From Candidatus Eiseniibacteriota bacterium (lineage in GTDB: Bacteria; Eisenbacteria; RBG-16-71-46; JABDJR01): DNA of 8,315 nucleotides. The number at the start of each line of letters is the position of its first letter. Position 1 is the first letter of the stretch. Below are positions 1 through 6,154 of this stretch, in pieces. The position numbers were made by a program, and so were the translations under genes. The stretch spans positions 1 through 8,315 of the forward strand of contig JABDJR010000461.1 of the NCBI GenBank assembly GCA_013003415.1. The letters run 5' to 3'. The notes below the pieces were generated by a model that was not told the DNA's origin, made no database searches, and was given only the letters and a program-made list of their open reading frames with translations.

Positions 1-1
1 C

Positions 2-796
2 ACCAATCCTGGTGGTAGTTGGGTCACGATTACCTACGACGACTTTGAGAGTGGCTTCGGTAGCTACACAGACGGGGGTAACGATTGCGCCCGTTACAGA
101 CGCGCCAACTACTCCTACCAAGGTCGCTCCTCGATTCGCATTCGAGACAACAGCGGGGTGAGTTCGTCTTTCTACCATACGAATGGTTACAACGTGACGG
201 GCTACACCGACCTTGAGGTCGATTTCTACTTCTATTCCAGAAGCATGGAAAACGGCGAAGATTTCTTCGTTGAGTACTACGACGGATCTTCTTGGCAGAC
301 GGTTGCACAGTATGTGGCGGGAACCCACTTCAACAACAACTCGTTCTGGCACGCAACCGTAAGCATTCCCTCGTCAAGCTTCAACTACGCGACCGACGCA
401 AAGATCCGGTTCCGTAACGACGCGAGCAACAATAATGACCAGATCTATGTCGACCAGGTCACCTTCCGCGGTATGAGTGGAGCACGCCAGGGCCGGACCG
501 CCTACCTCGTCGAAGAGGTCGGCGTCACGCCAATGCAGTTCCGCCTAGCTCAGAACAACCCGAACCCCTTCCGCGCGGGAACGAACATCAACTTCACCTT
601 GGGTTCCGACTCCGAAGTGACAATTCAGGTGTTCGACACGAACGGTCGTTTGGTGGACACCATTGCCGACGGCTTCTTTGGTGCCGGTACTAATACAGTG
701 CAGTGGGACGGCCAGGGCAACTCGGCTGGAATCTACTTCTACCGGATCGTCGCCGGCGAGTTCACCGAAACCAAACGGATGATTCTGATTAAGTAA
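2..796 (+). CDS. Secreted beta-sandwich protein with C-terminal FlgD-Ig/Por-secretion-type domain (5' partial)
   Basis: The reading frame is open from the left edge, so the start and any signal peptide lie outside the window; 264 codons are visible before TAA. The first ~155 residues look like an all-beta, jelly-roll (MAM or carbohydrate-binding-like) domain. It opens with YDDFESGFGSY, has alternating hydrophobic strands such as LEVDFYFYSRSM and FFVEYYDGSSW, and closes with DQIYVDQVTFRG. This assignment is by strand pattern only. From about nt 533 there is a typical C-terminal module: NNPNPF, a VFDTNGRLV strand, GAGTNTVQWDG, then GIYFYRI and the basic end ETKRMILIK. In FCB-group bacteria such modules act as sorting or surface-attachment signals (type IX-like secretion) or as FlgD-type Ig domains. 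The protein is therefore probably secreted or cell-surface; its substrate is unknown. The beta-propeller protein at 6350-8029 carries a related C-terminal module. Confidence 0.85.
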   Translation, partial: TNPGGSWVTITYDDFESGFGSYTDGGNDCARYRRANYSYQGRSSIRIRDNSGVSSSFYHTNGYNVTGYTDLEVDFYFYSRSMENGEDFFVEYYDGSSWQTVAQYVAGTHFNNNSFWHATVSIPSSSFNYATDAKIRFRNDASNNNDQIYVDQVTFRGMSGARQGRTAYLVEEVGVTPMQFRLAQNNPNPFRAGTNINFTLGSDSEVTIQVFDTNGRLVDTIADGFFGAGTNTVQWDGQGNSAGIYFYRIVAGEFTETKRMILIK

Positions 797-850
797 GAAA
801 CCGCTCGTTTGAGAAGCATCTGCTCGACAGCGAGTAGAGCTGCATAGAAG

Positions 851-881
851 AAGCCCGGCCAGGGATAACTTGGCCGGGCTT
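851..881. terminator. Strong hairpin between convergent genes, probable bidirectional terminator
   Basis: AAGCCCGGCCA (851-861) pairs perfectly with TGGCCGGGCTT (871-881), an 11 bp GC-rich stem with a 9-nt loop. On the plus strand it is followed by TCTTTC and on the minus strand by CTTCTAT, so the T tracts are short but present on both sides. It lies in the 116-bp gap between a plus-strand stop codon (794-796) and a minus-strand stop codon (913-915), where a shared terminator is expected. Confidence 0.85.
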
Positions 882-912
882 TCTTTCACCCTACGACATG
901 CGTTGTCCTCAA

Positions 913-1740
913 CTAGATCGTGAGCGTGTAGACACTCACCGTACTTCCGTTTCCTAGGGCCCCCGTTGTATGGACTGGAGCCAACGAGTTCAGCGGAATG
1001 ATTGCTTTTCCTGCATCGAATGTGACGCTGGGGCCAGTTTGCTGCATCACCCCGTGTTTCCTGTCTGAGGAGGTCATGTCACAGTGAATCACGTAACCGT
1101 CAGTCTTAGCCATGAGACTGCTGACTTGATGGGTGTTGGTCGCAGAGATGTAGATATGGATGTCGACCCGAGCCCCGCCATGGGCGGCAACCCATCCCTT
1201 GAGCACTTGACTGGTGTGGTCCTTACAAATCTCAATCCCATAGCGGACGCGGTCATGCGTGAAGAACGGATCGGTTTTCTTGTGGGTGTAAATGGCATCG
1301 GGGTGAGTGTCGCCCAGGTTTCCGTCGTCGTCATGCTTGTAGTACTTGTATACGAATTCTCCGTTGAGCAGCACGGGACAGACATTTAAGCCCTTCGTGG
1401 TCTTCGTGAACACTCCCGTTGTCTTCTTGTAGAAGATCGAGCCTGCAACCATGAGAATGTCGGAGTGTTGAGACGATACACGCTTCAGCTCTGTATAGAT
1501 GTTGTGCTTTTGGGTGCGCGTCACCGGCTTGGGCGTTGTGCCTTCCGCCGTAAACGTGTCGTCCATCTGGCTGAAATAGTACTCGGGGGCTACGAAGAGC
1601 TTGGTCACCGCACGCCGTCCACCCACGTGAGCAAGAGCGGCGGAAGCCTGAGTGCAGGCGGTTGAAAAAGTGGCGGCATCTCCCCCACTAAATTGAGTGG
1701 GATCTACGTTCAGTAAAGCGACGAGTACGGTCTTTGGCAT
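913..1740 (-). CDS. Compact nitrilase-superfamily (carbon-nitrogen hydrolase) protein
   Basis: The 275-residue protein shows the Glu-Lys-Cys catalytic triad of the nitrilase superfamily in the right order and local context. Glu53 lies in LFVAPEYYF, Lys135 in the G-x-x-x-x-x-Y-x-K-H element (GEFVYKYYKH), and Cys172 in RYGIEICKDH. Enzymes of this family cleave non-peptide C-N bonds (amides, nitriles, carbamoyl groups) through a cysteine thioester. There is no signal peptide, so it is probably cytoplasmic. It is divergent from the named branches I know, and the substrate cannot be given. The start is supported by AGGAG at 1752-1756, 11 nt upstream of ATG. It begins 18 nt after the stop of the GNAT gene, so the two are very likely co-transcribed. 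It is the last gene of the minus-strand block, which ends at the hairpin at 851-881. Confidence 0.8.
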   Translation of the reverse strand: MPKTVLVALLNVDPTQFSGGDAATFSTACTQASAALAHVGGRRAVTKLFVAPEYYFSQMDDTFTAEGTTPKPVTRTQKHNIYTELKRVSSQHSDILMVAGSIFYKKTTGVFTKTTKGLNVCPVLLNGEFVYKYYKHDDDGNLGDTHPDAIYTHKKTDPFFTHDRVRYGIEICKDHTSQVLKGWVAAHGGARVDIHIYISATNTHQVSSLMAKTDGYVIHCDMTSSDRKHGVMQQTGPSVTFDAGKAIIPLNSLAPVHTTGALGNGSTVSVYTLTI

Positions 1741-1751
1741 TGCTTGCGGTT

Positions 1752-1756
1752 CTCCT
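1752..1756 (-). promoter_or_regulatory. Ribosome binding site of the nitrilase-like gene
   Basis: AGGAG on the minus strand, 11 nt before the ATG at 1740. It sits directly beside the stop codon of the upstream GNAT gene (1759-1761), so the downstream start lies within reach of terminating ribosomes. Confidence 0.6.
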
Positions 1757-1758
1757 AG

Positions 1759-2244
1759 CTACGGTTGGTTCCCCGGAGGGTCGTTGGGAAGGGTACGAAA
1801 GATTTGGATGTAGTCCATGTGCTCGGCCCCAATGGACTTATAAAACTCCTGGGCTTTGGTGTTCCACTCCAGCACCCACCATTCAAAACGCTTGCACCCA
1901 CGCTCTCGTGCGGTTTGAGCCACGTAGTCCATCAAGTCTTTCCCGAATCCTTTGCCGCGGTATTGGGGACGGACCATCAAATCTTCTAAGTGGAGCCCGG
2001 GTTTTCCGGTGGAGCTTGAGAAGGTTCCGTAAAACATGGCGTAGCCCACCGGCTCTTCACCAAGATAGCCGATCACGGCCTCGACATGAGGGCGCTCTGC
2101 AAATAGAGCGGCGTGAAGATCTTCTTCGGTCACCAAAGTTGCCGTCTTCAACTTCTGAGCTTCGTTGAGTTCCGCAATAAACCGAACCAAGAGCGGTACA
2201 TCGGCGGATTTTGCAGGCAAGATTTCAAGTTTTTGTGACGACAT
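1759..2244 (-). CDS. GNAT acetyltransferase, spermidine/spermine N-acetyltransferase (SSAT)-like
   Basis: The 161-residue protein is one GNAT domain. It transfers an acetyl group from acetyl-CoA to an amine. Motif A is LEDLMVRPQYRGKGFG (86-101), where Q94-x-x-G-x-G-x-G is the acetyl-CoA pyrophosphate loop. Motif B is VLEWNTKAQEFYKSIGA (124-140), with the W-N pair and Tyr135 at the position of the catalytic tyrosine of SSAT. The order of elements (FIAELNE helix, LTEEDL-like segment, VGYAMFY strand, LEDLMV, EWN-x5-FYK-x-x-GA) follows eukaryotic SSAT and bacterial diamine acetyltransferases closely. A polyamine or other small diamine is thus a fair guess, but thialysine or an unrelated amine is possible. 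No good Shine-Dalgarno precedes the ATG. TACAAT lies 6 nt upstream and may be a -10 element giving a leaderless message. The gene is followed 18 nt later by the nitrilase-like gene. Confidence 0.85.
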   Translation of the reverse strand: MSSQKLEILPAKSADVPLLVRFIAELNEAQKLKTATLVTEEDLHAALFAERPHVEAVIGYLGEEPVGYAMFYGTFSSSTGKPGLHLEDLMVRPQYRGKGFGKDLMDYVAQTARERGCKRFEWWVLEWNTKAQEFYKSIGAEHMDYIQIFRTLPNDPPGNQP

Positions 2245-2250
2245 TTGGGT

Positions 2251-2256
2251 ATTGTA
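2251..2256 (-). promoter_or_regulatory. Possible -10 element (TACAAT) placing transcription start at the GNAT ATG
   Basis: TACAAT on the minus strand matches TATAAT at five of six bases and ends 6 nt before the ATG at 2244. There is no convincing -35 at 16-18 nt spacing and no Shine-Dalgarno, so a leaderless transcript is possible but unproven. The gene may simply be read through from the upstream genes. Confidence 0.25.
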
Positions 2257-2317
2257 ACGGAGAACCGAAAAGGAGGGCAGAGCAAGTCTCAGTAGGATTG
2301 GGCCCGAGCCTCCTTAC

Positions 2318-2476
2318 TTAGTCTCCGGAATCACCTTCTTCATCAATGGCCGCTACCAAAGCCCGTAGCATTTTCCCCTGCGCCGAAACCCGTGCCGGGT
2401 TCCAAGACTCAGGCCAGGCACTATTGATCGCCACCACAGGCTTCCGCTCCGGATCAATGTTCTTCCTCTTTATCTC
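2318..2476 (-). pseudogene. Displaced C-terminal part of the small lipoprotein gene (out of frame)
   Basis: In the frame shifted by one base relative to the lipoprotein ORF, 52 further sense codons run to a TAA at 2318-2320. They begin EIKRKNIDPERKPVVAINSA, continue with WPESWNP, and end in AAIDEEGDSGD. The composition is protein-like, with a hydrophobic strand VVAI, aromatic residues and an acidic tail. Nothing in this stretch resembles a start codon with a ribosome binding site. Removing one C from the run of six at 2476-2481 joins it to the upstream ORF and gives a 142-residue lipoprotein. It is therefore best read as the severed end of that gene rather than a separate one. Confidence 0.7.
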
Positions 2477-2747
2477 CCCCCTTCGTGTAAACGGCAAGGG
2501 GCTCCCCCACAGGAAGCTCTTTCACTTTGTCGGTAACCGAAACTTCTCGCCCCCTCATGAGGGCATCCCAGTTGGCAAAACCCAAAATGAGCTCTTCTTG
2601 ATTCCAGGTGAAGGGTGAGGTTCCCCGAACAGAAGTGAGATCGGGTCGATCCGAGCCGGTCGCGTTCGAAGAAGTCTTACCGCAAGCCAGTAGAAGACAC
2701 GCAAGAAGCGCGGAAGAGGCAACGGCTCTGATTGTTCTATGAATCAT
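2454..2747 (-). CDS. Small lipoprotein of unknown function, apparently truncated by a frameshift
   Basis: The uninterrupted ORF is 97 codons. The N-terminus is a lipoprotein signal: positive MIHRTIR, a hydrophobic stretch, then the lipobox LLAC with Cys22 as the lipidated residue, followed by a small/polar linker (GKTSSNATGS). The mature part starts with a short conserved-looking segment (SPFTWNQEELILGFANWDALMRG). I do not recognise the family. The product should be anchored in the outer or inner membrane facing the periplasm. The start is supported by GAGGG at 2753-2757, 5 nt before ATG. The gene begins 33 nt after the kinase stop codon, so it is probably in the same operon. The last seven codons (GDKEEEH) after the G6 run look like out-of-frame reading: the natural C-terminus continues in another frame to 2318. 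Confidence 0.7.
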   Translation of the reverse strand: MIHRTIRAVASSALLACLLLACGKTSSNATGSDRPDLTSVRGTSPFTWNQEELILGFANWDALMRGREVSVTDKVKELPVGEPLAVYTKGGDKEEEH

Positions 2748-2752
2748 CTGAA

Positions 2753-2757
2753 CCCTC
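2753..2757 (-). promoter_or_regulatory. Ribosome binding site of the lipoprotein gene
   Basis: GAGGG on the minus strand, 5 nt before the ATG at 2747. It lies inside the 33-nt gap after the kinase stop codon and supports this start. Confidence 0.6.
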
Positions 2758-2780
2758 GGACAAGTGGTAATTTTGCTTAG

Positions 2781-5561
2781 CTAGGGTGCGAGATCGGATT
2801 CTTTCTCGCGAAGCTTTGCCAATTGCTCGGCGATACTAACCGTGAGTTTGTCGTCTCCGCCTCGAGCGGAGTCGCTCATAGTATGGGCCGCGACCAAAAT
2901 CGCTTCCGCTTCATCGTACAAACCGAGCTTCGCCATGCAGGTTGAAAGCTCCCGGGAGGCACTGAGGCGAACGGGGCTATTTGGAGGAAGGGATCGCTCC
3001 CCGATGACAACCGCTTCTCGCGCTAGGAGCTCGGCCTTTACCGCCGCATCCTGATCCCGAAGAATGGCCGAGAGTAAGGTGAGCGAACGAACAATATCCG
3101 GGTGATCCCCCTCAAAGATCTTCTTGCGAACGGCAAGGTTCGCCCGACCCGCCTGCTCGGCCTCGTCTAAACGCTTCGCTCCCCGAAGGGCGCGAACAAT
3201 ATTATGACGAGCAATAGCTGTCCAAGCGTGTTCGTCTCCAAACGCCAAGCCGTAAATGCGCGCCGCTTCCTCAAATTTGGGAATCGCCTCTTCCGGAGCC
3301 CCTCCATTCAACAAAGCCAAGGCCATGTTGTTGTACACCGTCCCGATGCGCGGATGATCTTCTCCATAGGATTTTGAATACGCTTCGAGGACAAGCGGAT
3401 AGTGACTTTCAGCCTCTTCCAATTCCCCGAGGTTAACCAAGGCGTCGGCCAAGTTGATCCGGCTGTTGGCGGTTTCTAAGTGATCTTCTCCAAGCGTCGC
3501 CACATGAATGGCCAGAGCACGACGGGCGCTAACCAGAGCCTCTTCATAATCGCCCGCTCGATTGAGGGCATAGGCTAGGTTGGCCCACATCTCTCCGGTT
3601 TCTGAGTGGTCTTCGCCGCGTAGTTGCGTCCGAAGCTCGATAGCTAAGCGCAACAGCGGCTCGGCTTCTTCGTATCGTGCTTGCCTGACGCGGAGCAAGC
3701 CAAGATCATTGGCCGTATCGGCACGGTCTTCCAGGACTCCAGGAAGGCTTCGAATGGGCTCCTGATCGAGTTCGACCAAGAGTTCCTCAAGGAGAGGGGC
3801 TGCTTTTTCTCGGTCCCCCTGATCCAAATAGACGCGCGAAAGCATGCGCAGAGCAGAAGACTTAATATCAAAATGATCTGGTCCCAGATCTTTGGCCAAG
3901 TCACAGGCGCGAACCAAAACCGCAACCGCTTCGTCGTACTTGGCTTGATCATGAAACGCGTCGGCCAAATACACCTGTGCGGTGAGTGCTTCTGGGGTAT
4001 CGAGCTTCTCCAACTGCGTATACCCAGCGACCGCTTGCTCTAGATACTCTTGGGACTTCTCGAAAAAACCTAGATCGTTGTAGCGTCGGCCAATTTCGGT
4101 TTGAACAGCGACTGCAACCTCGGGGCGATCCTTAAGCTCGGTCTCTATTTTGGCCGCGGCCGTATCCAGGATGTCCCGGGCCGAAATCTCTTCCGGCGAC
4201 TGGCGTTTCTCAGGGCTCGCGGCCTGAAAAACACTCCCCATAAAACTATTGATCTCCTTGAGGCGATCGCGCTGCGTTTCTGCCTCAACTCGCATGCTTT
4301 CCGCACGCAAGTATGCGCGCGTGCTGATAACAGCAGCCGAAACAATCGTCACCAGAAACGCGCCTGCAATGGCCACCCCAATTGGGTTTCTACGAAGAAA
4401 CTTCCTTGTTCGGTAAGCAAAGGTGTCCGGGCGGGCGGCCACGGGGCGGTTGTCCAGGTAACGATCCAGATCGTCACCCAAGGCCGCGGCCGATGCATAG
4501 CGGCGTTCGGGCTCTTTAGCCAACGACTTCAGCACAATGTTATCGAGGTCCCCGGAAAGTTCTTTGCGCAATTCAAGAGGGTTCAAGCGGGGAATGGGGT
4601 GTTCGTGCTGACCCGGTACCTCCCGCGTCACGCTCGTGCTTGGGGGCTCCGGGTCACGATCCAGTACCGCCGCCTCAATCTCCCGGGGGGTCTCGGTTCC
4701 CCTACGAAACGGGTGACGCCCGGTGAGCAACTCGTACAGCAGAATTCCCAGAGCGTGAACATCGGTGGCGGTGGTCACCGGGTTCCCGCGGATTTGTTCC
4801 GGGCTCGCGTACTCCGGAGTCAGGAGCCTTGCCTCGGTGGCGGTGTGCATGGAGCCATCGGATTCATCCAGCAACTTGGCGATCCCAAAATCGAGAAGCT
4901 TAGGCTCCCCGGGATCGGTCACCAGAACATTCGCCGGTTTAAGATCGCGATGCACAATCAGTTGTTGGTGGGCATGCTCCACCGCACGGCAGACCGATCG
5001 CAACAACTTCACTCGGTCGCGTAAATTCAAGTCTTGAGAAGCGCAAAACCGATCAATCGTTTCTCCCTGAACATACTCCATGACCAAATACGGAAGACCA
5101 TCCTCGGTCGAGCCTCCATCGAGCACGCTAGCGATGTTAGGATGATCAAGCGTGGCCAAGATGCGTCGCTCGGCCATGAACCGCTGCACGATCTTCGGGC
5201 TGTCCAATCCACCCCGCACAACCTTAATCGCTACGCGTTTGTGAAACGCGTCATCGTCGCGCTCGGCCAGATAGACCGCTCCCATGCCTCCCTCGCCAAT
5301 GAGTTTCGCAATACGATAGGGACCCAATGCGGTTCCCACCCGAAGCGGCCCCGTGACTTTGCCCGCAGCTTCACTCACAACATCTTTTACGAGGGAGTCT
5401 TCCTCCTGATAGGCAGTAAGAAGTGACTGCACCTCGGGGAGAAGCTCCGGATCGTGCTTGCAAGATTCGTCCACGAAGGCTTTGCGTTTGGGAGGGTCAA
5501 GCTTGAGAGCTTCTTCAAAAATCTCTCGGACCCGCTGCCACTTTTCCGGGGGTAAGGGCAT
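2781..5561 (-). CDS. Membrane-anchored Ser/Thr protein kinase with C-terminal TPR array
   Basis: The 926-residue protein has three parts. Residues 1-60 are the helical leader typical of sigma-linked kinases (PPEKWQRVREIFEEAL, then DPELLPEVQSLL). Residues ~82-370 form a Hanks-type kinase domain with every key element: glycine loop GEGGMGAVY (89-97), VAIK with Lys113, Glu131 in the C helix, HRDLKPAN (204-211, catalytic Asp206), DFG (224-226) and TPEYASPEQ (248-256). It should be an active RD kinase. One transmembrane helix (~394-413) follows, so the kinase faces the cytoplasm and the rest the periplasm. Residues ~480-910 are TPRs of the kinesin-light-chain type, with a (D/E)-H pair repeating every 42 residues, probably a ligand or partner sensor. 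The ATG shares its A with the TAA of the sigma gene (TAATG), with GAGGA 9 nt upstream. This indicates translational coupling and a shared function with the sigma factor. Confidence 0.95.
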   Translation of the reverse strand: MPLPPEKWQRVREIFEEALKLDPPKRKAFVDESCKHDPELLPEVQSLLTAYQEEDSLVKDVVSEAAGKVTGPLRVGTALGPYRIAKLIGEGGMGAVYLAERDDDAFHKRVAIKVVRGGLDSPKIVQRFMAERRILATLDHPNIASVLDGGSTEDGLPYLVMEYVQGETIDRFCASQDLNLRDRVKLLRSVCRAVEHAHQQLIVHRDLKPANVLVTDPGEPKLLDFGIAKLLDESDGSMHTATEARLLTPEYASPEQIRGNPVTTATDVHALGILLYELLTGRHPFRRGTETPREIEAAVLDRDPEPPSTSVTREVPGQHEHPIPRLNPLELRKELSGDLDNIVLKSLAKEPERRYASAAALGDDLDRYLDNRPVAARPDTFAYRTRKFLRRNPIGVAIAGAFLVTIVSAAVISTRAYLRAESMRVEAETQRDRLKEINSFMGSVFQAASPEKRQSPEEISARDILDTAAAKIETELKDRPEVAVAVQTEIGRRYNDLGFFEKSQEYLEQAVAGYTQLEKLDTPEALTAQVYLADAFHDQAKYDEAVAVLVRACDLAKDLGPDHFDIKSSALRMLSRVYLDQGDREKAAPLLEELLVELDQEPIRSLPGVLEDRADTANDLGLLRVRQARYEEAEPLLRLAIELRTQLRGEDHSETGEMWANLAYALNRAGDYEEALVSARRALAIHVATLGEDHLETANSRINLADALVNLGELEEAESHYPLVLEAYSKSYGEDHPRIGTVYNNMALALLNGGAPEEAIPKFEEAARIYGLAFGDEHAWTAIARHNIVRALRGAKRLDEAEQAGRANLAVRKKIFEGDHPDIVRSLTLLSAILRDQDAAVKAELLAREAVVIGERSLPPNSPVRLSASRELSTCMAKLGLYDEAEAILVAAHTMSDSARGGDDKLTVSIAEQLAKLREKESDLAP

Positions 5562-6154
5562 TAGGAACCGTCCTCATCCTGGGCTCCGTCGATCTTTTCC
5601 TCTTCGGTTAAGGCCCGGCGGAGCCAAGCGCGAGCAAGACGCAAATCACGATCGACGGTCGCGGCGGAAACCTCCAAAACCTCAGCCGTGTCTTGGTGGC
5701 TCAGACCTCCAAAATAGTGCAGCTCGGCCGCCCGAGCCGAGCGCGGGTCTTGAATCGCCAATTGTTCCAGCGCGCGATCCAGGTCAAGTAGCTCAGACGG
5801 CACGGCTCCATCCACCGAGATACCGTCGCTCAGAGTCGTACGCAGCCACTCGCCCCCCCGTTTCTCAGCCCCCTGCTTCCGCGCGTGATCGACCAAAATC
5901 CGGCGCATTGTCTGCGCAGCAATGGCAAAGAAATGAGCGCGGTGACGCCAGTCAACATCGGCGCTCACCAATCTGAGGTAGGCCTCATGTACCAAGGCGG
6001 TGGGCTGCAGGGTGTGCCCCGCTCGCTCCCCGGCAAAGAGGTTCTGAGAGAGAGACACAAGCTCTCGGTAAACCATAGGAAACAGGTCTTCAAGTGCTTC
6101 TGCATCTCCCTGGCGCCAAGATTGAAGGAGGTCGGTCACGGAAGGATTCTGCAT
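5561..6154 (-). CDS. ECF-like RNA polymerase sigma factor (TIGR02999-type, kinase-linked)
   Basis: The 197-residue protein has two sigma domains. Region 2 (about 15-95) includes GDAEALEDLFPMVYREL, then LQPTALVHEAYLRLV (49-63) and HFFAIAAQTMRRILVDHARK (74-93), the core-binding and -10-recognition part. Region 4 (about 122-182) holds a helix-turn-helix, LSHQDTAEVLEVSAATVDRDL (151-171), for -35 recognition. The LQPTALVHEAYLRL signature is characteristic of the sigma class found beside Ser/Thr kinases in Planctomycetes, Acidobacteria and related phyla. The acidic DAED-type residues of ordinary ECF factors are replaced by Q50-P51-T52-A53. No anti-sigma gene is adjacent; the coupled kinase is the likely regulator. 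Only a weak Shine-Dalgarno (TTAGG) precedes the ATG. A possible extended -10 (TGCTAAACT) lies 18 nt upstream, without a clear -35. Confidence 0.92.
   Translation of the reverse strand: MQNPSVTDLLQSWRQGDAEALEDLFPMVYRELVSLSQNLFAGERAGHTLQPTALVHEAYLRLVSADVDWRHRAHFFAIAAQTMRRILVDHARKQGAEKRGGEWLRTTLSDGISVDGAVPSELLDLDRALEQLAIQDPRSARAAELHYFGGLSHQDTAEVLEVSAATVDRDLRLARAWLRRALTEEEKIDGAQDEDGS

Noticed and set aside
2270..2317. A possible terminator downstream of the lipoprotein gene (AAGGA...GGGC pairing with GCCC-TCCTT, minus strand).
   Set aside because: The stem needs a 5-nt bulge and a loop of about 25 nt, so it is too weak to call against background.
2346..2618. A 90-codon plus-strand frame over the lipoprotein region.
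   Set aside because: The minus strand there carries a convincing lipoprotein signal and a coherent, frameshifted C-terminus; the plus frame shows no ribosome binding site or domain.
4101..5024. A long open frame (307 codons) on the plus strand.
   Set aside because: It lies wholly antisense to the kinase domain, whose motifs are intact; it has no ribosome binding site and an Arg/Gly-rich, non-protein-like composition.
5458..5976. A 172-codon open frame on the plus strand across the sigma-kinase junction.
   Set aside because: Antisense to two genes with clear domain motifs; Arg/Pro/Ser-rich composition typical of a shadow frame.
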